From: Hyposmocoma kahamanoa
Lineage: Eukaryota > Arthropoda > Insecta > Lepidoptera > Cosmopterigidae
Reading direction: 5' to 3'
Length of the DNA: 64,000 nt
Assembly (NCBI RefSeq): GCF_003589595.1
Contig: NW_020653855.1
Location: forward strand, 5,589,866 to 5,653,865
Shown: in pieces, positions 22,939 to 34,100 of the stretch
How positions within the stretch are numbered: position 1 is the stretch's first letter
Layout: the number at the start of each line of letters is the position of its first letter
The notes under the pieces: generated by a model
What the model saw: the letters and a program-made list of their open reading frames with translations, nothing else
Databases searched by the model: none
What the model was told of the DNA's origin: nothing
Program-made: the position numbers and the translations under genes

Positions 22939-22980
22939 GATATATATAGACTGATAATTCTAAAAAGAGATTTAGTTTTT

Positions 22981-23330
22981 AACCGACTTCAGAAAAAGGA
23001 GGAGGTTTTCAATTTGACTGTATGTTTTTTTGTTGTCGTATGTATGTTACGCGATAACTCCTGTATTTGTGAACCGATTTTCATGATTATTTTTTTGTTG
23101 GAAAGAGGGTACCTCCATAGTGGTCCCATTTCGTTTTGAAGAAAATCATCCACCTCTAAGTGGGGCTAATCACGATTGAACACACATTTTTATAAATAGC
23201 GCCTAAATTTTACTTAAGGAGCAATTATTTTAATGGTTGATTTTGCTATTCTCCAATTCAAGAATTTTCTCTCTCAGTATAGTTTGAGTAGTGAGAACCG
23301 ATTTTTATTATCTCCTGTATAGTGGCGAAC
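22981..23330 (+). repeat. 'AACCGACTTC' repeat, copy 1
   Basis: Begins AACCGACTTCAGAAAAAGGA and includes GAACCGATTTTCATGATTAT and GTAGTGAGAACCGATTTTTA. Reverse-orientation copies or fragments lie at 31322-31652, 44935-45070 and 55745-55850. The family is abundant in Lepidoptera; its class is unclear here. Confidence 0.7.
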
Positions 23331-23604
23331 TAGGGGATATTTCAATAAAACTTTGCAAATAGATGTAATTCCACGTACTTTTGAGGTTGGTTTTTTTAGT
23401 ACTCTGTACTGAGATTATAAGTTTTAAACTTTAATAAAATTATAATTTACTACTGTGTTGCAGTTTTTATCTTCTACTAAAAATCTTACTAAAATCGTGA
23501 AATTGCTACGATATGCGACACCGGCCCACTCGGCTTTATACCGAACATTTAAATTCACCAACTGTTGGTTAGCTTAATACTTAAGAGCGCTTCCTCACCT
23601 CGAA

Positions 23605-23795
23605 CATTCGCCTGTAATATAACATTCAAGATTCGATTCGGCTGCGATTCCACCAGAGATGTGCTAGGTAGCAAGGTGTGCGTGCGAGTGTCCGCGAGTG
23701 CCTTCTAACATAAGTAAGACTTGAAAACATTTCCATTATATCTGGTGGAGTCGCAGCTTTACAATCTGAAGAGATTGTTACATTACAGGCGAATG
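23605..23795. mobile_element. Short inverted-repeat element
   Basis: CATTCGCCTGTAATATAACA at the left is mirrored by TGTTACATTACAGGCGAATG at the right. The arms extend through CTGCGATTCCACCAGA / TCTGGTGGAGTCGCAG. There is no clear target duplication. Confidence 0.7.
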
Positions 23796-24380
23796 CTCCC
23801 GAGACTACCAAATGTTACAAATGTTGTGTAACGAATGCTCGGTTCTCCTCGCTCACCGCTGCTCGCTTTTGTTATTTTGTACTGGTACATTACAAGCGTA
23901 TGCTCGCGGTGAAAGAGCGCACTAACATGTAACTTCATCTTCAACTATAGCTTGGCTATGTACCTAACATTTAAATTCACTTTCAACCACATTTCAGCAG
24001 CTTGATTTTGATTGCCTCTCCCTACTGGAAACTGCGTCTTCTCCGAGTCGAGGCGTATAATATTGCGGATGGGCTACCCGATCGGATGGATTCTGGTTTG
24101 AATTAAAATCAGGGCCAAGCTTTGTACATATAATATTTAGGTTCAATTTGCATTGCGGTGGATCGGAAGCGTCAATTTCGCATCGCTGCGAGAGAAGGCA
24201 CGCGCGGCCGCTGGAATGATCGAGCATTCGCGGCTATAGTATTTCGTCGACGTTTGACGTCACACTCACTGCGCCTGCCTTCATGCCACTTCCCAGCGAT
24301 TCGCCAGATTGACAGTCGCGTGACGTGACTTTTGTTCGTACCTAGTTTGTACGTTACATAATTGACCATATGCCCCGTAG

Positions 24381-24521
24381 CCACCCCCGTAGCATGGCTG
24401 CGCATGATACGCGACCCGCGCGCGGTAAAATTGAAATAAGCGCGCCCTATTTCATATTCAATATATTCAATTTTATCGCGCGCGTCGAGACTATCATGCG
24501 TAGCCATGCTACGGGGGATGG
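24381..24521. mobile_element. 141-bp near-perfect palindrome
   Basis: CCACCCCCGTAGCATGGCTG at the left is mirrored by TAGCCATGCTACGGGGGATGG-type sequence at the right, with GC-rich arms of about 55 bp around an AT-rich loop. It is probably a MITE or fold-back element. Confidence 0.7.
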
Positions 24522-24595
24522 TTCATTACGCTATATACAATATCGTTACAAAAGTTCGCTTCCACTCCATTTCGACGTAATATAAATTGAGTCTA

Positions 24596-24971
24596 AGGGT
24601 CGTATTCTAGAACTCTACTCAACGCTCAAGTTAGGATTTGAGTATGGTTTAAAGCACTTGATATCATACTCAAGTCCCTGCCATTAGGGTCGTATTTCCA
24701 GTGCTTGTGTTGCCAGTGCAATCCTGACTTGAGCATTGAATAGAGTTCTAGAATACGACCCTAAGACTCGTATTCCAGAACTCTACTCAATGCTCATGTC
24801 AGGATATGAGTATGGTTTAAAGCACTCGAAATCATGCCCAAGTCTCTGCCATTAGGGTCGTTTTTCCAGTGCTTGTGTTTCAATTGCAATCCTGACTTGA
24901 GCATTGAGTAGAGTTCTAGAATACGACCCTTAGACTCGTATTCCAGAACTCTACTCAATGCTCAAGTCAGG
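24596..24971. mobile_element. Tandem cluster of MITE-C (two full copies, one partial)
   Basis: Unit ends AGGGTCGTATTCTAGAACTC and GAGTTCTAGAATACGACCCT bound copies 24596-24762 and 24764-24930; a third left end is at 24932-24971. TA flanks single copies elsewhere, suggesting a Tc1/mariner-type non-autonomous family. Each unit also carries an internal TAGGGTCGTATTTCCAGTGC repeat. Confidence 0.85.
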
Positions 24972-25092
24972 CCTTAATATCCAACATTTAAATTCGACTC
25001 TATCACTCTAACCATCCAAGTGTGAAGCTAAGTAAGAAAGTGCTGCTCTACTTTGCTATGTTTTACAGTCTGAGATATCAAAACATTAAATT

Positions 25093-26905
25093 AAATCTCT
25101 CTGCGTAAGGTTGAAGCCGCTTGATTCCTTGGTCCAGAAGGTACAAAATCTTAGAGCAGATCTCTCAGAATTAAAGGACACAGCAAAAGCTACTGCGAAA
25201 ACTATGGAACAAAAATGTTACTCATCCTACCTATCCAAGGTTCAATCGTCTATAGTTAAAAATCCTAAGTTTTTCTGGGCTTATGTCAAGAGTAAGTACA
25301 AATCTTCGTCCGTTTCTAATAACATGAAATATAACAATACCACCACGGCAATTAGTAATCTTTTTGCCACTTATTTCCAGACAAATTTTTCCACTACGAG
25401 CATCAGTCCTCAGTCAAGGGGGAGTGGCTCTGTGTATGTGCCGGATGAACTTGTGGATTGTTCTGGTTGTAGTATATCCTCTATCGAAGTTTGTTCGTCT
25501 GATGTTACTGAAACTTCTCGACTTATCCAAAGGTGAAGGACCCGATTCTGTGCCGGCTGTGCTTCTTGTAAACTGTGCTGAATCATTGGTAGTTCCTATC
25601 TGTATCCTATTCAAGCGGTCTATTAGAAAAGGGCTCGTGCATAGGATATGGAAGTCAGCATTCATTACTCCAGTACACAAAACAGGGGAGAAGCATAATA
25701 TTGAGAATTATAGACCCATATCAAAATTATGTCTAATTGCTAAAATTTTTGAAAATTAGGATATAAGCAAGTGTACGCTGCTTTTGGTAAATGTCAGCAT
25801 GGTTTTCTTGGCAACCGTTCCACGACGTCAAATTTAGTTGCGGCTGCTGATGTTGTTTCGACTGGTATGGAGGACGGAGCTCAGGTGGACGTTCTATATA
25901 CTGATTACAGTAAATGTTTTGATCGCATTGACCACACAATATTACTTGATAAATTATCGAGGGCTGCTGTCCACGGTAATCTATATAGATGGTTCTCGTC
26001 CTATATTGATAGGCGCAGTCAAGCAGTGGTTCTTTCCGGTTTTAAATCTACTTGGAATTTTGTTACCTCGGGCGTGCCACAAGGGTCTCTGTTGGGCCCA
26101 TTAAGTGTTTCGTAATATCTTACTCACGTAAAAAAACTCATTATCGTTGGAGGTTATAGTCTTCTAGGGAGTTGTATGAATAGAGTGGACAGTGTCAGGG
26201 ATCTAGGCGTGTATTTTGATTCCCACTTGCTCTTCGATAAACATGTTGAGAGTATAGTCGCTAAAGCATATAGAGCCATGGCGTTCTTGATGCGGACGTG
26301 CATTGATTTTACCGACATAAAACCTATTAAAATATTGTACTGTTCTCTTGTACGCAGTGTTCGGAGATACGAAGTTTACAAATCACGTATTGAAGCCATA
26401 CAAATAAAGTTTTTAGGGTATTTAAATTATAAGACAGAACAGCGAATGGCAGGCTATGTGGACAGTACAATCAATCATCTATTGACATAGATCTGTTCAG
26501 TACTAGTGTAGGCTTGATTCGACGAATGTTTACTAAGAAATGCTTTACGTAGTTACCTATCTCTCATTATTTTGTTTCCTGTCTTTAAGATGTGCGTGTT
26601 GTTGGTTGGGCTATATAAGGTTCAATATTTCCATTTATATTATATTTTTTATATATTATAATATTTCTGTTTTACTTTTCCTTTTTTCCCTGCATTAGCA
26701 ATTGTATCTGTTCTCAATGAGTAAAATAATATAATGTTGTTTACATTCCAATAATAATGTTTTAGTTTCTAAGCTAAAAACTTAATAACTTATTTATTGT
26801 GCTACTTATGGACATTTGTAATTAGCATTATCAGCTGTTACTCAACATTTATTTATTGTTAAAAATTTGCTGTAAATCTTCCTAAAAATAAATAAATAAG
26901 TAAAA
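25093..26905 (+). pseudogene. Dead Jockey/CR1-like LINE, reverse transcriptase catalytic core deleted
   Basis: Across shifting frames the plus strand shows FFWAYVKSKYKSS, ITPVHKTGEKHNIENYRPIS, QHGFLGNRSTTSN, YTDYSKCFDRIDHTILLDKL and SGVPQGSLLGPL. These are reverse transcriptase fingers and palm motifs. After SGVPQGSLLGPL (26094) the block with the catalytic Y/FADD is missing, and the frame resumes at DLGVYFDSHLLFDKHV (about 26200). Frameshifts at about 25530 and 25760 also break it. An AT-rich tail with AAATAAATAAATAAG ends it. Confidence 0.85.
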
Positions 26906-27786
26906 TTACCGAAAAACAACATTTAAAGTTGTGCCGACGTTTCAAAATTAAAACTTGTTAACGCGGCGGGTCCGTTTCGATTTGACATCCTCTCCAATGG
27001 ACGCTGAAAAAAAGATCCTAATCAGGGAATAACTTATATTATACCTATAGATTTTTTTATTTATTTAGAACTTTATATAAATATTTTATATAATGACACT
27101 TCTAACGTTTTCTAAATTATATTTGCAAATCTGACGGGGCTGCTTCAGACTATTTAATAAATTTCAAACAGGTTTCAGCAGATAATGAAGGTCTCGTATC
27201 AACACCGCATTTTGTTCGTATAGAACTTATTCTAATAACAAATTATATGCATATACGACTACTTGGCATAACTAGCAATTTGGACAATTTTTATTAAAAA
27301 AAAAAACAATGTGCCAGGGGAATGTTTCCGGTTATTTGGCAAAATCCATATAATACAAAAAATGGCGGTTAGCTTTAAAAGAAATTCTCTAAACACTAAG
27401 TAAATGACGTAAGGCACAAAAATGTTGACTATTTCTATCACGTGTGATGCAACAGCGTGTTAAAAGTCAAGCCAATTTAATAAAATCTAAAAGGATTATT
27501 CTAAAATGAAACTACAAATTTACAATATGGCGTTTTATTTTTGCACTTTTTCAAACAAAAAAAATAACAAATATAAATTTTGTCTAAAAAATAAACAACA
27601 TTTGTTAGCACTACTAACGAGTTTCTAAGTTGATTTAAACAAGTAACCAATAGTGGACTGTAATAAAGCTTTTCAATAAGTTGTTTCTACACTAGAGGCC
27701 TATCTCAAAAATATACTTGTTCATCACGTAGATGGTTAAAAATAATGAGACATACCGAATCAACCTGATTATTATAACCAATTAAC
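26906..27786. other. AT-rich stretch, no gene seen
   Basis: No coding or repeat structure was recognised. Confidence 0.5.
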
Positions 27787-29243
27787 CAGAGATGGATAGT
27801 GGTTTAAAACCTAAGCAACCTGCCCGGGGTTTAACCAATTTTTGCCCAAAATCATGGGGAAAACGGCGAAAACGAAATTTGGTATAATACTATACTTATT
27901 ACAAGTGGACTTGGAAACACTTACTATAGTTGTCACCAAATAAGAGGCCAAATTTGATAGCCAAAGAAGGCGATAGTATGTAACTTTGAATGTGATCAAG
28001 GAAACAATAAACAAACAATTATGTACCCGACTAAAAATCCTTTTATTGGATATCGAATTGTAGTGACGATGAGTTTCTTTTGAAACAATTTTAATTTTAT
28101 TTTATTCGACAAGCAGTAGTTATACTACTTTATTTTATATTCATTATTATTATTATAATTTTATTACTGACGATCATAGTTATCCCTTGACATTGTATTT
28201 CCAATTGCAATATTGTGACATTGATAACATGAAATAAACGATTATATTCTATTCTATTGGCATAAATGAGTTTAAAACAATACATAAATTTTATTGAAAC
28301 ATTATATAATATGACAAAACATATTTGAAGTTGTTTTGGCGCGAATTCCAAAATAAAATGCAATTTTGGGTTACTCCGAAACGTCCTGAAAAACAGTTAC
28401 GTCCTCAATTTTTTCTTAAATAAAGTGATGTAAGCAATTAATCGCCGAATTTCACCGAGTCATTTTGATTTCTCGGAAAAAATATTTGTAGTTGTTTTAT
28501 TGACGAACATATTTAATTACACTAAATTCTCGTAATAAACCATTTATGGATATTATAAAATCAAAATTAAAAGAATTGGACACAATTCATCGGAATGTGG
28601 GACTATTTTACAAAAGTAAGAGGAATTGCTACAGAATTGCAAGGAATTCTGTAAATGAATTGCTTTTAACTGAATTGCACCATTTGGCCTTTTAGGCCCC
28701 CTGAACAACAATGAACCGAAAAATAATCTAAACAATTGCAAACTCTTAAAATTTTGAGTCGATTTCTCGTGAAAATCGTATAATATGATTACCGATGATA
28801 TGATTAGTCCACATCCCTATTCGCGTCACGATGACAAGTGTCAAATTTGGCCTCTTAATTCTTAGACTATGGAAACCAAAGGACATGTTATATTGACATA
28901 TATAAATCAGACGTTATATGTATATGATGCATTTAGATGTTGAAAATATAAACATTTTATTGTCTTTGTTTACTACTGCGTGCCGTTGTAAGCCAAAAGA
29001 GATAGCACTAAATTGATTTATGTCAAACACGGGAATCGAAAATACGTAATGTCCTCTTAAATGCCAAATGTCCTCATTTTACCATTTTTGGAGCACCCTT
29101 TGATAACCGCTTCCGGTTGTCAAAGGGAAGTACATCAAATGTCAAAACCAATATTTGGCCAAATGTTTTATTGAATTATTCGCATGAATTGTAATGAAAT
29201 GGACAAAAATATTGACAGTGAGAACAATTAAGTATTGATTAAA

Positions 29244-29745
29244 ATGCCTCGCTGCAGCCTTAAGGGGTGCGGCAGTAGAAAATCTGAAATCGACCGAATG
29301 CTACATTACACCGGCATGTGTTATTTTTTTCTGCCTATAAATCATATAATAGCCCAAATATCTAATGTAATTAGACTCATTTAAGCCGTTTATTCACGTC
29401 TTGCCGAATTTTCTTTGGTTACTTTGGATTGCCTGTTTGTTAGTATATTTTGATGATTGTTGATAACGATTATTTTAATATAGTGTTATTCTTTTAAGCA
29501 GACATATTATCGATATTCTGTTGTTAAAACAATTCACTACGTTTTTATTATTACATTATTATTATTATTTTTGAAGTGAAAAACGAGAGAAAGAATGGTT
29601 GGAAATTATAGGACTGCCGAACATAAACATTGGATCAAATATCATCTTTATTTGTTCGCTCCATTTTGAAGTCAAATTTTAATAGAACTTTGAATGTAAC
29701 AAGATTACATTATAATGCAATTCCATCGTTACATTTATTGGTAAA
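29244..29745 (+). pseudogene. THAP-domain relic
   Basis: ATG at 29244 opens MPRCSLKGCGSRKSEIDRML, with the paired cysteines that start a THAP zinc finger. About 340 bases on, EWLEIIGLPNINIGSNIIFI CSLHFEV supplies the conserved Trp and the C-x2-H pair. A one-base frame change then leads to FNRTLNVTRLHYNAIPSLHL, matching the AVPT-type end of the domain. The two parts are separated by stops or an unrecognised intron. It could be a broken transposase or a decayed host gene. Confidence 0.55.
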
Positions 29746-30186
29746 TAACTTTATATTTAATTTTGATTAAAATGGCTCATTACTTGCCTAGTAACAATAG
29801 CCTAGTATTAATCATACTTTCATTACAGTAAACTATACAAATTTGCAAACATAAAAAACAGTTTCAACATTCAAGCCATACATTTGCATGTCGATATCGA
29901 CTTGTCTATGATTATGGTACAACACTAAATCCGCCATTTGTGCTGGACATTTTTGGTTTAGGGACGTTTATTCCGTAGATAGGGCAGCTCCTTTCCTATA
30001 TTTTTTCCATCCTCTAAGTCTTAATTGGTGACGACTATACTAAATGTAATTTTCGATTTTTATGACAACCGATTCAAGTGTAAAAACGACTTTTCCATTT
30101 CAATGCGATTTTCAAGCGAATCGATCCAATAGAAAGGCTAAATATAGTTAGCAAGCAATAAATAATTAAAAACAAATATAGTAGAG

Positions 30187-30420
30187 GTAGAGCTCCTTGT
30201 GAAAGTGTTCGTCCAGGGAAGTACTGCCACCTTACCTATTTCTGTCGCCAAAGGGTTAAGGGTACTGGTGAAATTACAGGCACATGGGACTTGTCAACTT
30301 ATGTTTCAGGGTGTCGGGCGCAGTGGCAGTGCCCCTCAGTTCTTTGTGATTTAAAGCTCTGAGTGACACCGCAACTGTTAGGGACAGGCGTGACGCGTAT
30401 CACCGTATACGACGTGAAAA
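30187..30420 (+). repeat. SINE-2 copy 2
   Basis: Shows GTCCAGGGAAGTACTGCCAC and GTGCCCCTCAGTTCTTTG. The 3' end is degraded and lacks the poly(A) tail. Confidence 0.75.
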
Positions 30421-31036
30421 GTATTATAAATATATATACTGTAATAATATCATAACCTTTGAATAATACTTGATTTACAAATATTCAGTTAAAATTAGTT
30501 TTTGCCCATGATTTCGGGCGTTAATGAGTTTTAACCCGATTAAAACATGGCGTTAACAAAAGCACCGGGTTAAAACCCGGGCACTTGCCCGTCTCTGAGC
30601 ATCTGAATACAGCAGTGCAATACATATTAAATAATACAATACTGTGATACAAGGGGTTTTCACGTCTCTCGTTACAACTGTACTCAGCTGTGTGAAGTTT
30701 AAAGACACAATATAGGGTGTTTGGTAAAATGATAATGAAAACTCGTAAAATGACAGATCTAAAATATAAAATAAAATATAATAAATACTTACAAATTCTA
30801 TGATTTTGGTTTTTCTACGCGTACAATACTATATTTGACTGTTAGTAAAATAATTTAAAAAAAAACAGCTACTGTATTCGAAAAGCGACAAGTTTGTATT
30901 GAACCCTGACATATTAATATCAACGTTCGCTTTTGACACCAAAGTTCTGGATGACCAAAGAAACTAGTCATTTTTGACGAGAGTTCAAATCGAACTTGAC
31001 AGCTTTTAAATTGTAATACGTATTGTGTATTTCTAT

Positions 31037-31118
31037 TTACGTGTATCCTATGTTACCTATGATAGCATCAACCACATCGGTTGAAGAAGCTGTGCCCCCA
31101 ATATCTGGTGTATGGATC
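31037..31118 (-). CDS. Idh3g: Idh3g exon 8 (last exon recognised)
   Basis: The acceptor TTTTTTGCAG gives [20 protein letters not shown], then IGNIGYT and TAA at 31037-31039. A possible donor, G|GTAACA, at 31056 would instead splice to a further unseen exon after DAII. The stop reading gives a protein of normal length, so I prefer it, but transcript data would settle the end. Confidence 0.8.
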
Positions 31119-34100
31119 CTGCAAAAAAAACCAAAAATATGTATTATATTTATTATTTATTATATTAATATTTATTAAAAATATTTATATATTCTTTATT
31201 GTACAAAGAAAAGACACATAAAACACACGTTACAATGGACATATACATAGGTGAGCTTATCTCTATAAGAGATCTCTTCCAGCCAACCCTAGCCGTGGTG
31301 CAAAAATGAAGTCGTGGTGTAAAAATCGGTTCTCACTACTCAAAGTATATTGAGAGGAAAAACGCCTTGAATTGGAGAAATAGCAAAATTAACCATTAAA
31401 ATAATTGCTCCTAAATTAAATTTAGGCGCTATTTATAAAAATGAATCCTCATGCGTGAACAGCCACCCTTAGATGTGGATGATTTTCTTCAAAATGAAAT
31501 GGGACCACTATGGAAGTACCCCCTTTTCAACAAAAAAAAGAATCATGAAAATCGGTTCACAAATACCGGAGTTGTCGCGTTACATACATACAAAAAAAAG
31601 AAAAAAGAACATACAGTCGCATTGAGAACCTCCTCCTTTTTTGAAGTCGGCTAATAAATACATACATAAGCAGAATATGTATTATAATAACAAATTACTT
31701 GTTTATTATTATATATATGTTACCGATTAGCTATCTAACGCGTTCGACAGAAGGCGCTCTTTTAATTTGTGTTTGAAAGATGCTCCCGATGGACTGTCAC
31801 GAATGTTAGCAGGCAGTTTATTCCACATACGAGCTGCACTTATCGTAAATGAATTGTGAAAGAATAAGGGATATAATAGTGTTCTAGTGTTACAGGTATA
31901 TTTTGGGCGGGAATTGGCGGGATAAGGGAGAAAAACGGAAACACAGATAATGAGGAAGCTGGGGGTTATTTAGAATTTTATAAAGAAGACAAAGAACGTG
32001 CTTATCTCGGCGAAGATGGATTGGGTGCCATTTCAACTTAGTCCGAAATTCAGAGATATGGTTCACATTTACGTAAACCGAATATGAAACGGATTGCCAG
32101 ATTTTGTTAGGGTTCTAGTTTGTTAAGCAGCTCCTCAGTAGCATCCACAGAACTATAAATACAGTGGAAGTGGTTAGTTAGCGTCAGGCGCGTGCCAATT
32201 ACAGGTCTCGAAAGACCTATCTGAGCTCAGTCCATTTTCGCTTTGTATGGTATGGTTGTGTCATTTTTTCGTGCAAATTCTCTAAAATCCCCGAAAAATG
32301 CCTTATTGTACTGTTTTGGTGATAGCCGTACCATAAATACTACCTGTGGTGGTATTTCAAGTTTTACTCTAATAATTTTTTTTTTTTTTTTTCATCGAAA
32401 TATTTTTTTGTCACAAGAATCGAAAGTAAAGAGAACTAAATTAATAACTCCAATTCGTCGCCGTTCAGCAATTAACCGCTAGATGGCAGCACATTAATTG
32501 AAATTTAAACAATATCAAAACGTCGTAACTTGCTATAATAGGTATTGATGGTATTGAATTTTCAACGATATGCCAACGGGGTAAAGTTTAAATTATATTA
32601 ACAATCCAGAATTTGTAACTTCTTTTTAAATTTGAAACAACGACCAATCGATATCAAGATTTTGTAATGTTTCAAATTAAGAATGGGTGAGTTTTGGCGA
32701 CATCGGTTCTCATAGTAATCGAGGCTTAAGGCACTTCCATTGTATTTTTCTTCCGTGGTAGCATCCAAATAACAAACATCAGCATAGTCGAGAAAAGGGA
32801 GTAGTAAGACTAAGCAAGTATAACCTTGGTGTTGAAGAAGAATTGAAGCCACTTGAGAGAATGATAGGAAAAGTGCATGGGTCGACTAACCTCACGCACC
32901 TGTAGTCTCCAGGACAGTGTATGGTCGATTATCAAATATATAATAGCAGTAGAGTTCCACGGTCTTTTTTTTATAATATCAAGTGACGGGACGAACAAGT
33001 CGTGCGCCTGATGGTAAGCTACACGCCTGTCCATAACAGTTGCAGTGCCACTCAGAGCTTTAAATCGCAAAGATCTTAGGGGTCCTGCCACTGCGCCTGT
33101 CAACCTGAGATATAAGTTGACAAGTCCCATGTGCCTGTAATTTCACCAGCATCCTCACCCTTCGAAACCGGAACGCAGTAATACTGCTTGGCGGCTGAAA
33201 TAGGTAAGATAGCTGGACTTCCCTGGACGAACTCTTTCACAAGGAACTCTACTGCTACAAAAGCATTTTGAGACTTGTAACGCCTCACGACTCGACTACA
33301 CTTTTAACCCTTAAGTCTTGAGTCATCAAAAAATTAAGACTACTTTGACTCGAAGTTTTTACATCTTGATAATTATCAATGATAGTGAATTATCACTTCG
33401 ACCCCTGAATAGTAGATAATATTTATATAAATTTATCCATTTTCAAAGTGATAATTATCAAAGATAGTGAATTATCACTTCAAACCATGACTAGTAAGAA
33501 TGAATATATAATTTTTCTATACTTGTCCACGTTGATGGTTTTGTTAACGGCGCGCCGGATGAGGTCGGCGTGGAAGTGGTGACCGAGATGCTCCAGCATG
33601 CTGACTGATGCGTTGATCATCGCGATCGGGTTCGCGATGTTCTTGCCCGCGATCGCAGTGCCTGCGCAATCACAATTAATCCTAATGTTACTTTTACAAC
33701 ATTTTATAATAATAATAACCTATCGATATACAGGTTGATTTTTAAATCCTTACGTCACCTTACACTTACCAGTATTTCTAGTGCCGGGTTCGAAGACCGC
33801 ATAGTGGTCCCCGTAGTTCCTGCCTGAGAGCAACCCGGCTCCGCCCAAAACACCGCAGACGACGTTGGAAACGATCGACCCGTAAAGATTTGTCATCAGC
33901 ATCACGTCAAATTGGTGAGGCCTGAAACAAATACCATATTTATGGTCTGCCTTTTTTGAAGATAGAGTAAAATGACATTTGCAGAGGTGCCAGATTTCAT
34001 AAAATTTTTCATGAGAGTTGTTTTCGATACTTTTATTTTTATTTCACTGCCTCAGTGGCCGAACCATGCCAGAGGTCCCAGGTTCGATTCCCGGGAAAAA

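Larger units (their letters stand above)
27787..30597. mobile_element. Possible hAT-like element, about 2.8 kb, with internal THAP relic
   Basis: The left end CAGAGATGG and the inverse of the right end CAGAGACGGGCAAG resemble hAT ends. Both subterminal regions hold GGGTTTAACC / GGGTTAAAACCC blocks and a TTGCCCA-AATCATGGG pair. No matching 8-bp duplication flanks it, so it may be two unrelated ends. A SINE-2 copy is inserted at 30187-30420. Confidence 0.35.

Noticed and set aside
24370..24585. 71-codon frame over the 141-bp palindrome
   Set aside because: A mirrored frame exists on the opposite strand, as expected of a palindrome; there is no coding signal.
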